Assembly: GCF_022828255.1 (NCBI RefSeq)
Contig: NZ_JAJQJW010000002.1
Coordinates: forward strand, 186,001 to 250,000
Reading direction: 5' to 3'
Origin: Candidatus Nanosynbacter sp. TM7-075
GTDB lineage: Bacteria; Patescibacteriota; Saccharimonadia; Saccharimonadales; Saccharimonadaceae
DNA: 64,000 nt
Shown: positions 9,845 through 18,054 of the stretch, one piece after another
Layout: the number at the start of each line of letters is the position of its first letter
Numbering within the stretch: the first letter of the stretch is position 1
Made by a program: the position numbers and the translations under genes
The notes under the pieces: generated by a model
Databases searched by the model: none
Told to the model about the DNA's origin: nothing
Seen by the model: only the letters and a program-made list of their open reading frames with translations

Positions 9845-10924
9845 ATGAGTTTATCTATTGGAATCGTTGGCTTACCGAACGTCGGCAAATCGACACTTTT
9901 TAACGCTTTAACAAATAATGATATTTTGGCGGCTAATTATCCGTTTGCGACAATTGAGCCGAACACAGGAATTGTTCCCGTACCAGATAATCGCCTACAA
10001 ATTTTAGCCGATCTTTATCATGCGCAAAAAATTATTCCAGCCACCGTCACTTTCGTTGATATTGCGGGGCTGGTTGCTGGCGCGTCTAAGGGTGAAGGTT
10101 TGGGCAATAAGTTTCTTCATAACATCAGAGAATGCGACGCAATTATCCATGTTGTCCGTGCGTTCGAAAATTCAAAAATTTTGCGCCACGACGAAGCACC
10201 GATTGACCCTAAGAAAGACATTGAGGTTATAAATACTGAGCTTATTCTGGCCGATCTACAAACTCTTGAAAAACGCCTGCCTCAACTTCAAAAAGAAGCC
10301 AAAGCAAGCCCAAAAGCTCGCCAAAAAGTTGAATATCTGCAATCTTTAATCGACAATTTACAAAAAGGCGTACCAATTTCCGCCCTGTCAGATGTGGATT
10401 TTGAAGCAATTTCCGACCTTCACCTTCTTACCGCCAAACCCGTTATTTACGCGTTTAATGTCGACGAGGAAGGATTGAACAATTCCGATCTACAGAGTCA
10501 ATTGACCGAACTCGTAAGTCCCGCAAAAGCCGTTTTTGTCTGCGCAAAATTGGAGGAAGAATTGAAAGGCCTATCTGAAAATGACGCCAAAGAGTTATTA
10601 GAAAGCTACGGCGTCAAGGAAACTGGACTCGCCAAACTTATTCACGCGGCCTACGATACGCTCGGACTACAAAGCTACTTAACTGCGGGCGAAAAAGAAG
10701 TCCGAGCCTGGACAATTCACAAGGGCTGGACTGCACCGCAAGCCGCGGGCGTTATTCACTCGGATTTTGAGCGCGGATTTATTGCCGCACAAATTGTCGA
10801 TTTTAACGATTTAGTCGCAGCGGGATCGGAAGTTAAGGCTCGTGAAAACGGTAAAATTCGCACCGAGGGAAAAACCTACGTCATGCAGCCAAATGACGTC
10901 GTTGAATTTAGGTTTAACGTTTAG
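9845..10924 (+). CDS. ychF: Redox-regulated ATPase / Obg-family protein YchF
   Basis: P-loop NTPase of the Obg family (YchF/Ola1), which hydrolyses ATP and binds ribosomes. G1 [14 protein letters not shown] at residues 8-21, G3 [17 protein letters not shown], and a C-terminal TGS domain ending with the signature of [16 protein letters not shown]. The 359 residues match the family. The mRNA is probably leaderless (TATAAT 6 nt before ATG). The gene converges on tlyA, and the two coding regions overlap by 11 bp. Confidence 0.96.
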   Translation: MSLSIGIVGLPNVGKSTLFNALTNNDILAANYPFATIEPNTGIVPVPDNRLQILADLYHAQKIIPATVTFVDIAGLVAGASKGEGLGNKFLHNIRECDAIIHVVRAFENSKILRHDEAPIDPKKDIEVINTELILADLQTLEKRLPQLQKEAKASPKARQKVEYLQSLIDNLQKGVPISALSDVDFEAISDLHLLTAKPVIYAFNVDEEGLNNSDLQSQLTELVSPAKAVFVCAKLEEELKGLSENDAKELLESYGVKETGLAKLIHAAYDTLGLQSYLTAGEKEVRAWTIHKGWTAPQAAGVIHSDFERGFIAAQIVDFNDLVAAGSEVKARENGKIRTEGKTYVMQPNDVVEFRFNV

Positions 10925-11636
10925 CTAATTTCAATTTGTAAAATCGCTCAAGATTACCCTTACTGCCAGCCACTTCACTATCTTTTTTATCTAAAATAAC
11001 AAAATACTTTTTCGCCCAATCTTCAAAATCGGATAAAATCTGTCGACGAACTTTATCGTTTTTAATAATTCCCTTATTAACCTGATGCCGCCCCGCCTCA
11101 AATTGAGGTTTCACCATAGCAATTAAAACAGTACCGCTATTCATCAAATTTTCAGCCACATGCGGCAAAATTTCCCTCAGAGATATAAACGACACATCGC
11201 CCACGATAATATCAATTGCTTCATCAGCATAAAAATCACGAATATCGGTCTTTTCGTGAAGAGCAATTTTTGGATTCGGCCTCAAACTTGGATGGAGCTG
11301 ATCCGTTCCAACATCAACAGCAAATACCTTTTTGGCGCCATGACGCAGCGAATAGTCAGTAAATCCGCCCGTACTCGAACCAATGTCCAGAACAATTTTA
11401 TCCTGAAAATTAAGATGAAAATACTCTGCCACGCTTGCTAGTTTTAAGCCAGCTCGCGAAACATAAGTTTCTTTCTTCTCGAGCTTTATCTCGTCTGAAT
11501 CAGACACCATAGTTCCTGATTTCTGGACAATTTTCTTATTCAAAAAAACATAGCCCAGGCGAATAAAATTATCCGCCTGAGATCTTGTTGTCGCCAAACC
11601 ACGCTCGACCAGGGCTTTATCTAATCGCTGTTTCAT
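10914..11636 (-). CDS. tlyA: TlyA-family rRNA 2'-O-methyltransferase
   Basis: 240 residues: an N-terminal S4 RNA-binding domain (about 1-60, RLDKALVERGLATTRSQADNFI) and an FtsJ/Rossmann methyltransferase domain with SAM motif VLDIGSSTGGFTDYSL near 82-97. The K-D-K-E type catalytic set is consistent (VSRAGLKL, DVSFISL, MVKPQFEAG). Known members methylate 16S/23S rRNA ribose and some are hemolysin-like. It follows efp by 9 bp with no clear ribosome site, so it is probably coupled to efp. Confidence 0.93.
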   Translation of the reverse strand: MKQRLDKALVERGLATTRSQADNFIRLGYVFLNKKIVQKSGTMVSDSDEIKLEKKETYVSRAGLKLASVAEYFHLNFQDKIVLDIGSSTGGFTDYSLRHGAKKVFAVDVGTDQLHPSLRPNPKIALHEKTDIRDFYADEAIDIIVGDVSFISLREILPHVAENLMNSGTVLIAMVKPQFEAGRHQVNKGIIKNDKVRRQILSDFEDWAKKYFVILDKKDSEVAGSKGNLERFYKLKLAKR

Positions 11637-11645
11637 TAAATAGAA

Positions 11646-12206
11646 CTATTTCTTTCGCTCGCGATATTCACCAGTCGATGTATCAACGCTAATGATGTCG
11701 CCCTGCTTGATAAATGCTGGAACTTTAACAACCAACCCTGTCTCCAAAGTGGCGTCTTTTAATACGGATGAAGTCGTATCACCCTTAACTACATCTTCCG
11801 TGTAGGTAACTTCCAGATATTTATTCTTTGGTAATTCAACGTTGATCACTCGACTGTCGAAGAATTGAAGGCTTAATTCGTCGCCTTCTTTCAGGTATTT
11901 ACTAGCGTCGTCCACGATTTCCGCAGCCAGCTCAAATTGCTCAAAGCTAGTCGGATCCATGAAATAGAACTTGTCGCCGTCGTTATAAAGATATTGCGCA
12001 GTTTTATTATTTACTTCCGCAGCTTCGATTCGCTCTTGGCCCTTGAAAGTCTTTGGGATAACACTTCCGTCAATTAGGTTTTTCAATTTCACGTTAACAA
12101 TCGAACCGCCACGACCCATAACTTTTTGGCCGTATTCTACGACGCGATATGGCTTGCCGTCAATTTGACAAACTACGCCTTTTTTCAAATCAGTTGGCTG
12201 ATACAT
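11646..12206 (-). CDS. efp: Translation elongation factor P
   Basis: EF-P (186 residues, three beta-barrel domains) relieves ribosome stalling at polyproline. The domain I loop reads VMGRGGS, with arginine at residue 32 where E. coli has modified Lys34; Arg32 is the modified residue in EarP-type EF-P. The C-terminus (GDIISVDTSTGEYRERK) is typical. The ATG at 12206 follows an AAAGGAG site. It heads a two-gene unit with tlyA. Confidence 0.96.
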   Translation of the reverse strand: MYQPTDLKKGVVCQIDGKPYRVVEYGQKVMGRGGSIVNVKLKNLIDGSVIPKTFKGQERIEAAEVNNKTAQYLYNDGDKFYFMDPTSFEQFELAAEIVDDASKYLKEGDELSLQFFDSRVINVELPKNKYLEVTYTEDVVKGDTTSSVLKDATLETGLVVKVPAFIKQGDIISVDTSTGEYRERKK

Positions 12207-12225
12207 ATTTTCTCCTTTCCAATAA

Positions 12226-12264
12226 AATATCTCGCTGCCAAATATATCATAGCAACGAGATATT
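12226..12264. terminator. Hairpin terminator between rpsR and efp
   Basis: Inverted repeat of 13 bp (12226-12238 with 12252-12264, one A/G difference that gives a wobble pair), with a 13-nt loop. On the minus strand it is followed by TTATT, so it most likely ends the rpsF-ssb-rpsR transcript just before efp. Confidence 0.55.
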
Positions 12265-12279
12265 GCGCATTAAACGTTC

Positions 12280-12477
12280 CTAGTTGCTAGTAACAAATGG
12301 CAACAAAGCCAAGTGGCGAGCACGCTTAATTGCTACTGCCAAGCTTCGCTGTTGCTTTTCGCTCAAACCAGTCTTGCTGATTGGCTCAATTTGACCGTAA
12401 ACATTGATGTAACGTTGCAAAGTTTTTACATCTTTATAGTCAAAAATGATCGGTGGATTTTTCTTCAATTGTGCCAT
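12280..12477 (-). CDS. rpsR: 30S ribosomal protein S18
   Basis: 65 residues, short but complete: [13 protein letters not shown], then [12 protein letters not shown], ending with [20 protein letters not shown], the standard S18 core that binds 16S rRNA next to S6. It is a cysteine-free form. Third gene of the rpsF-ssb-rpsR operon, 13 bp after ssb, with a GGAG site upstream. Confidence 0.97.
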   Translation of the reverse strand: MAQLKKNPPIIFDYKDVKTLQRYINVYGQIEPISKTGLSEKQQRSLAVAIKRARHLALLPFVTSN

Positions 12478-12490
12478 TTTAATCTCCTTA

Positions 12491-12913
12491 TTAGAATGGA
12501 ATTTCGCTTAGGTCAATTGGCTTATCGTCAATTTCCGTTACGACTTCCTCTTTTTTAGTAGTCTTTGGTGCTGCAGAACCCGAATTGTCGCCATTTGGAC
12601 CGTCTAAGAACGTTACGTCCGAAGCAGTAACTTCAATTCGACTCTGCCTTTTACCAGTATCCTTATCTTCCCAGCTATCCTGTCGCAGTCGTCCTTGGAT
12701 CAAAACCCGACGACCCTTGCTTAGATATTGCATTACCAAATCACCAAGTTTATCCCAAGCTGTGATATTGAAAAAGTCAGCCTGATCGTCTTGAGATTGT
12801 CGATCAACAGCAATGCTGAAACTAACTACATTCTTGCCAGAAGCGGTTGTTCGCTGTTCTGGATCGCGTGTCAATCTACCCAACAAAATCACTTGATTGA
12901 TACTTCGTGCCAT
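12491..12913 (-). CDS. ssb: Single-stranded DNA-binding protein
   Basis: 140 residues: an OB-fold (about 1-108; [30 protein letters not shown]) and a short acidic tail ending DLSEIPF, the partner-binding tip of SSB. It protects single-stranded DNA and recruits repair and replication proteins. The position between rpsF and rpsR is the conserved bacterial arrangement. Confidence 0.96.
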   Translation of the reverse strand: MARSINQVILLGRLTRDPEQRTTASGKNVVSFSIAVDRQSQDDQADFFNITAWDKLGDLVMQYLSKGRRVLIQGRLRQDSWEDKDTGKRQSRIEVTASDVTFLDGPNGDNSGSAAPKTTKKEEVVTEIDDKPIDLSEIPF

Positions 12914-12948
12914 ATTCTATCCCCTCTTTTACCTTACGGCAGTTAGGC

Positions 12949-13302
12949 TTATTTACTTGATTCGCTTGAATCAGATTCTTCGTTGCGCGCTTTTTGCTCG
13001 CTTAATGCTTGACGAGTTTTTTCATCAGTTTTTACCAATAGGTAGCGCAAAACTTCGTCAGTAATATTAAGTGTGTTTGAAATTTTCAATAAAGCTGGCG
13101 CTGGCAATTTAACCTCAAAACAAACGTAAACTGCAAAGTCCTCACGCTTGATTGTGTAGGCCAATTTTTTCTTGCCCCAGTTATCTTCTTTGGTAATTTC
13201 ACCACCGTTAGCAGTGATCAAACCACGTACCTTATCCAACGCTGAATCTAGATTAGCCTCTAAATCCGGGTGAATAAGAACAGTTAGTTCGTATTCGTTC
13301 AT
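12949..13302 (-). CDS. rpsF: 30S ribosomal protein S6
   Basis: S6 (about 117 residues) begins MNEYELTVLIHPDLE, the family signature, and carries WGKKKLAYTIKREDFAVYVCFE. The ATG at 13302 is chosen because it sits just after GAGGAGG; an upstream in-frame start would add seven unconserved residues. The C-terminal tail is rich in S and E. First gene of the operon with ssb and rpsR. Confidence 0.96.
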   Translation of the reverse strand: MNEYELTVLIHPDLEANLDSALDKVRGLITANGGEITKEDNWGKKKLAYTIKREDFAVYVCFEVKLPAPALLKISNTLNITDEVLRYLLVKTDEKTRQALSEQKARNEESDSSESSK

Positions 13303-13331
13303 GTTTCCTCCTCTGGAATCCATTTACGGAT

Positions 13332-13353
13332 GCTTACGCTGTCTCACGTAAGC
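13332..13353 (-). promoter_or_regulatory. Leader hairpin of the rpsF operon
   Basis: Perfect 7-bp stem (13332-13338 with 13347-13353, GCTTACG/CGTAAGC) and an 8-nt loop, between the promoter and the rpsF ribosome site. Many rpsF leaders carry an S6:S18-binding structure for feedback control. This is a candidate by position, with a CATCCG stretch just downstream. The conserved CCG bulge geometry was not verified. Confidence 0.4.
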
Positions 13354-13374
13354 TTAGGTTAATATTCAATTGCT

Positions 13375-13404
13375 ATTATATCACTAAACAGCCAATATTG
13401 CCAA
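13375..13404 (-). promoter_or_regulatory. Promoter of rpsF-ssb-rpsR
   Basis: Minus strand: -35 TTGGCA (13399-13404), 18 bp spacer, extended -10 TGA-TATAAT (TATAAT 13375-13380). It gives a leader of about 65 nt that contains the hairpin and a GGAGG site. Confidence 0.65.
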
Positions 13405-13432
13405 TCTTACTACTGATAAATCGTAGCAATCG

Positions 13433-15646
13433 CTATTCCGCCAGCAGCTCCTCAAGCTCTTCTGGACTAGAAATCAAAACATCGCGCGGCTTAGAACCGT
13501 TCTGCGGACCAATAATCCCCCGCTCTTCCATCTCTTCAATAATTCGCGCTGCTCGCTGATAACCAATTCCCAGGCGCGTTTGCAGCATACTCGTTGAGGC
13601 TTTGCGACGCTCAACCACCACACGAACCGCATCCTTAAACTTATCATCGCCACCTTCAGATAAGTCCATCACGACGCCACCCTTACCGTCCAATTGAACT
13701 GGCTGAGCCACCACTTCATCGTTGTATTGCGGAGCCATCTGCATACGCAAATGATCGGCAATTTTATTCACCTCATCATCTGTCACCCAGGCGCCCTGGA
13801 TACGTCTTGGCTTGCTCATACTCGTTACGTAAAATAGCATATCTCCCTGACCCAATAATTTCTCAGCGCCAGATTGGTCTAGAATCGTTATACTGTCAAC
13901 CTGGCTAGCCACCGTAAAGGCAATTCGCGCCGGCACGTTTGCCTTAATCAAACCAGTAATCACATTCACGCTAGGACGCTGCGTTGCCAACACCAAGTGA
14001 ATGCCAACTGCTCGCGATTTCTGCGCCAAACGGACAATTAACGTCTCAACATCCTTTTTAGCCATCATCATAAGGTCAGACATCTCGTCCACCACAATCA
14101 CGATATACGGCATCGATCCATCTTCATGCTCTTGAACATTGCCATTTTCATCAGCAATTGCAATCTTCTTAGCGCGCGACTGCAGCCTCTTGTTATATTC
14201 CTTAATATTACGGATTTTCTCGCCCGCCAACAACTTATAGCGTCGTTCCATCTCATTCACCGCCCACTTCAAAGCTGAAATGGTCTTCTCTGGTTCATTA
14301 ATAACTGGCGTAAGAAGATGTGGAATATCGGCGTACGGTGCCATTTCGACTTGCTTCGGGTCAACCAAAATCAACTTCATATCACTCGGACTATTGCGAT
14401 ACAACAAACTACAAAGCAAGGTGTTAATCATCACAGACTTACCAGAACCCGTTTGTCCAGCAATCAGCAAATGCGGCATCTTTCCCAGTTCACCCACAAC
14501 AACTTGACCAGATATATCTTTACCAATTCCAAAACTCAAAGGATCACGAGCAGCAGCCCATTGCTTTGATGACAACGTACTTCGCAGTCGCACTTCGGCA
14601 GCCTTGCGGTTAGGCACCTCAATACCAACCGCTCGCTGACCAGGAATTGGCGCCTCAATCCTTAAACTTTGTGCCGCCAAATTAAGTGCAATGTTAGTTT
14701 CCAGCGCCGTAATTCGCGTCAATTTAACACCACTTGGTGGTCTTAGGGTGTATTGCGTGACTTTTGGACCAACATTAATGTCGCCCATCGCCGCCTCAAT
14801 ATTAAATTCAGCCAGCGTATCGTGAATTATTTGGGCATTCTGGCGCGTATCTCCAGCATCAGCACCGCTTTCGTTCTTCTCTAATAGATCCAAGCTTGGC
14901 GCCTCCCAATTCGGATCACGAGTTGCCACCAAAGCCTGCTCTTCATTGACCTTTTCTGGCTTCTCTACTTTCTTTAATAAGCTCTTTTTCTCTTTGGCTG
15001 TATCAATTATTGGTACACCAGCATTTAACTTAATTTCTCCCAAGTCGGTCTTTTTCTCTTCTTCCGTCGGCTGAGCAATTGACGCCTTCTTCATAACAGA
15101 ACGATTATTATCGTCCTCCTTGGTATTGCTCTTAATCATCTCCCAAAGTTTACTGAAAACTGTAAACGGCGACGTCTGAGTAATAAATAGAACTGTTATA
15201 AACGCCAAAACCAGATAAATAATCACAGCAATTGCCGAATCTACCATTTTCAAGGTTGCCGTATTCAATATATCGCCCACAAATCCACCAGAATTCGGAT
15301 GCAAAGCCGTCTTCATTAACCCAAACAATCCAGAAAACCACACAATTTCCAAAACTGCCGCAAATTTCACCACTGCAGGCAATTGATTCTCTTCTGCTCG
15401 GAAAGTCTCAACCGCCAAATAAATCAGCAATATCGGTAAGGCGTACGCGGTGTAACCAATAGTTTTTATGGTCGCCATATCAATCCATTGTAAAACCGGA
15501 CCACCGACGCCAAACCACGACACGACGAGTAGTAGAGACAAAAGAATAAGCATCACCGCGCCAACTTGCGACCAAAAACCCGCCGGCAAACTATGCTGCG
15601 GCTTGGCTGGTGCGGATTTTTTCGTGCTCTTTCGTTTTTTTGCCAT
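13433..15646 (-). CDS. ftsK: DNA translocase FtsK/SpoIIIE
   Basis: 737 residues. N-terminal membrane part with about four segments (roughly 23-45, 55-75, 85-110, 140-160), then a linker rich in K and E, then the RecA-like motor with Walker A AGQTGSGKSVMIN (about 400) and Walker B IVIVVDEMSDLM, and a C-terminal winged-helix gamma domain (RRKASTSMLQTRLGIGYQRAARIIEEME) that reads KOPS-type sites. It pumps chromosomes through the division septum. The ATG lies 10 nt after a TATAAT, so the leader is minimal. Confidence 0.95.
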   Translation of the reverse strand: MAKKRKSTKKSAPAKPQHSLPAGFWSQVGAVMLILLSLLLVVSWFGVGGPVLQWIDMATIKTIGYTAYALPILLIYLAVETFRAEENQLPAVVKFAAVLEIVWFSGLFGLMKTALHPNSGGFVGDILNTATLKMVDSAIAVIIYLVLAFITVLFITQTSPFTVFSKLWEMIKSNTKEDDNNRSVMKKASIAQPTEEEKKTDLGEIKLNAGVPIIDTAKEKKSLLKKVEKPEKVNEEQALVATRDPNWEAPSLDLLEKNESGADAGDTRQNAQIIHDTLAEFNIEAAMGDINVGPKVTQYTLRPPSGVKLTRITALETNIALNLAAQSLRIEAPIPGQRAVGIEVPNRKAAEVRLRSTLSSKQWAAARDPLSFGIGKDISGQVVVGELGKMPHLLIAGQTGSGKSVMINTLLCSLLYRNSPSDMKLILVDPKQVEMAPYADIPHLLTPVINEPEKTISALKWAVNEMERRYKLLAGEKIRNIKEYNKRLQSRAKKIAIADENGNVQEHEDGSMPYIVIVVDEMSDLMMMAKKDVETLIVRLAQKSRAVGIHLVLATQRPSVNVITGLIKANVPARIAFTVASQVDSITILDQSGAEKLLGQGDMLFYVTSMSKPRRIQGAWVTDDEVNKIADHLRMQMAPQYNDEVVAQPVQLDGKGGVVMDLSEGGDDKFKDAVRVVVERRKASTSMLQTRLGIGYQRAARIIEEMEERGIIGPQNGSKPRDVLISSPEELEELLAE

Positions 15647-15752
15647 AATCGTTTTTATTATACACTGATTTTACACTTATTAACAGATGTAAAAATCAAC
15701 TTAATACGCTTAGTATTATAGCATAATTTACCAGTAAAATCAATCTAGAACT

Positions 15753-17912
15753 CTAGTACGGGCGAGTATTCTGTCGTTCTCTGGCTTTTGTGTCGTTTGC
15801 TTCAGTATCTGGCACTTGGCGCTGCGGGAAACGGCGACGTGGCGTAGTTGGGAGGGTCATTTTTGGCTCGTCTGAGACAGGCTTTTTACCGCGCGCGGGC
15901 GATTTCACGGCAGAATGTGTTGGCGTAGCTGCCGACTTAACAGATTTCAAGCCACCAACTTCATTTATCACTGGAATGACAATCGGTGTTCGGCGAGTCT
16001 GATCGTACAATATATGCGTAATCTCATCTTTAATTTCTTTTTTGATAACGTCCAAATCATATTTGCCAGAAAAACTACGTGCCGCTTTTTGCTTCAAGTA
16101 TTGGCGAATCATATTCATCAACTCTTCAGAATCGCGCAAGTAAATAAATCCGCGAGAAATAATGTCTGGACTAGTCAATAATCGTCCCGTGCCACGCTGT
16201 ACGGTCAGCACCACAACAAACATTCCCTCTTGCGACATGTGAATGCGATCTTTCAATACAACCTCAGAAACAATCGCGCCAGTGTCATCATACATCACGC
16301 CACCAACGTGAATTCGCCCAGCCTTCTTTGCTTGCCTTTCAATATCAATTTCAATAATATCTCCAGCATCGCACACAAAAATATTCTTACGAGGAATTCC
16401 ACATTCCTTTTCCGCCAATCTGGCATTATGCACCAACATATGGAATTCACCGTGAATTGGCATGTAATAAGTTGGGTTAAGTGCATTGATCAACTTGACA
16501 TGATCGTCATAATATCCGTGACCTGACAAGTGTAGAGGACCGATTCCTGTCAAGTGAGTCTTTCCGTTCTGAATAACGTCAGAACCTTCGCGCATCAGAC
16601 CATCAACCGTTCGCACCACGCTTTTTTCATTGCCAGGAATTGGATTTGAACTAAACACCACAACGTCCGAACCCTTAATTTTCATATATTTATGAGCGCC
16701 CGTCGCCATGCGATTTAAGACGGCGTTAAATTCACCCTGCGAGCCAGTACAAACTACGGCAATTTGGTTATCGGGCAATTTAACAATATCTTCCATCTTC
16801 ATAATGGTGTCTTTAGGAATCTTAATTGTCCCCGAACGCAACGCTACTTCCAGATTTTGAATCATCGAGAATCCAGCAAACGCCACCTTGCGTCCGTGCT
16901 TATGAGCCTCTTCCAAAATTAATTGCAAGCGATGCACCTGCGATGAGAAACAACTTAAAATTACTCGACTATTACTAAACTTATCCATCACCTGACCGAT
17001 GGAATACTGAATATCAAACTCCGTGTGCGTGTGTGTGCCAGCCGATTCACAGTTGGTCGACTCGTTCATAAACATCAAAATGCCTTCTTTTGAAGCCACT
17101 TCCGTAAGTCGCTCAAGGTCAAACTTCTGACCATCAACTGGACTTTCCTCGAATCGCCAGTCACCAGAATCGACAATCACACCCATCGGAGTTCTAATAA
17201 TCACCGCCGTAGAATCAGGAATTGAGTGGTTGACTCGCACCAACTCGATTGAAAAATGCTTAGAAACTTGAACAATTTCGTGACTCAGCGGATCCATCAC
17301 TCGATAATCTGGCTTGAAATCCACTTCTGAATCGTCCATCGTTCGATCAAGCATGCCAATCGTAAACTTAGAGCCATAAACTGGCGCTGGAATACGATGA
17401 ATAAAATGACGGAACGAGCCAATGTGATCAAGGTGTCCATGCGTAAAAACATGCGCCTTAATTTTATGCTTATTCTCTTCCAGCCAAGTAATATCTGGCG
17501 TGATGTAATTAATGCCTGGATAATCACTGCCCGGGAACAAAAAGCCCATATCTACGATGATAATCTCATCATCATATTCGATGGCGTTCATATTCTTACC
17601 AATTCCCATTTCGCCCACGCCACCAATTGGGATAATCCGAAGTTTCGGCTGACCACCGCGAACAGGCTTTGGCTGCATTTTGGCACTAAATTGCTCGCCG
17701 CCGTATCCGTTGTAAACTGACTTGTTTACCGGAATATCAATTAAGTGTTGTGAAGCCCTGAGATTAACATTCTCGCTCGTTCGTCGCTGAGCTCGGAAAA
17801 CTTCACCCTTACGAGTAGTTGTGCTATTCAAAACTGCATTGTTGCTTTTCTTTGACTGCGGACGCTTATTGGCGTCATCTTTTTGCGGTGTTGCTAGTCG
17901 CCGCTGACCCAT
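15753..17912 (-). CDS. rnj: Ribonuclease J
   Basis: Metallo-beta-lactamase/beta-CASP nuclease with 5'-3' exo- and endonuclease activity in mRNA decay and rRNA maturation. The zinc motif HGHLDHIG and the beta-CASP/RMMBL parts (SNPIPGNE, HLSGHGYYDD, PIHGEF) are clear. ATG at 17912 (MGQRRL, 719 residues) follows AAAAAGGAG; an upstream in-frame start is not supported. The first 90 and last 70 residues are basic and disordered, longer than in Firmicutes RNase J. This is the only RNase J in the window; pnp is nearby but separate. Confidence 0.95.
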   Translation of the reverse strand: MGQRRLATPQKDDANKRPQSKKSNNAVLNSTTTRKGEVFRAQRRTSENVNLRASQHLIDIPVNKSVYNGYGGEQFSAKMQPKPVRGGQPKLRIIPIGGVGEMGIGKNMNAIEYDDEIIIVDMGFLFPGSDYPGINYITPDITWLEENKHKIKAHVFTHGHLDHIGSFRHFIHRIPAPVYGSKFTIGMLDRTMDDSEVDFKPDYRVMDPLSHEIVQVSKHFSIELVRVNHSIPDSTAVIIRTPMGVIVDSGDWRFEESPVDGQKFDLERLTEVASKEGILMFMNESTNCESAGTHTHTEFDIQYSIGQVMDKFSNSRVILSCFSSQVHRLQLILEEAHKHGRKVAFAGFSMIQNLEVALRSGTIKIPKDTIMKMEDIVKLPDNQIAVVCTGSQGEFNAVLNRMATGAHKYMKIKGSDVVVFSSNPIPGNEKSVVRTVDGLMREGSDVIQNGKTHLTGIGPLHLSGHGYYDDHVKLINALNPTYYMPIHGEFHMLVHNARLAEKECGIPRKNIFVCDAGDIIEIDIERQAKKAGRIHVGGVMYDDTGAIVSEVVLKDRIHMSQEGMFVVVLTVQRGTGRLLTSPDIISRGFIYLRDSEELMNMIRQYLKQKAARSFSGKYDLDVIKKEIKDEITHILYDQTRRTPIVIPVINEVGGLKSVKSAATPTHSAVKSPARGKKPVSDEPKMTLPTTPRRRFPQRQVPDTEANDTKARERQNTRPY

Positions 17913-17998
17913 ATTGTTATACTCCTTTTTTATTACAATATAATTCAAAAACCAGGTATAGAGGTGAACTGATGTAAATTCCTCTAGTTAGTACTCTT

Positions 17999-18027
17999 AT
18001 ATTAGCAAACCGCTCATTTTTTGTCAA
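17999..18027 (-). promoter_or_regulatory. Promoter of RNase J gene
   Basis: Minus strand: TTGACA (18022-18027), 17 bp, TAATAT (17999-18004). It predicts a leader of about 75-80 nt with a good ribosome site, unlike the leaderless-type genes around it. The leader could be a target for RNase J autoregulation, as known in other bacteria, but no specific structure was identified. Confidence 0.65.
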
Positions 18028-18054
18028 AGAACAATGTTTTATAACAGAGGTCAA

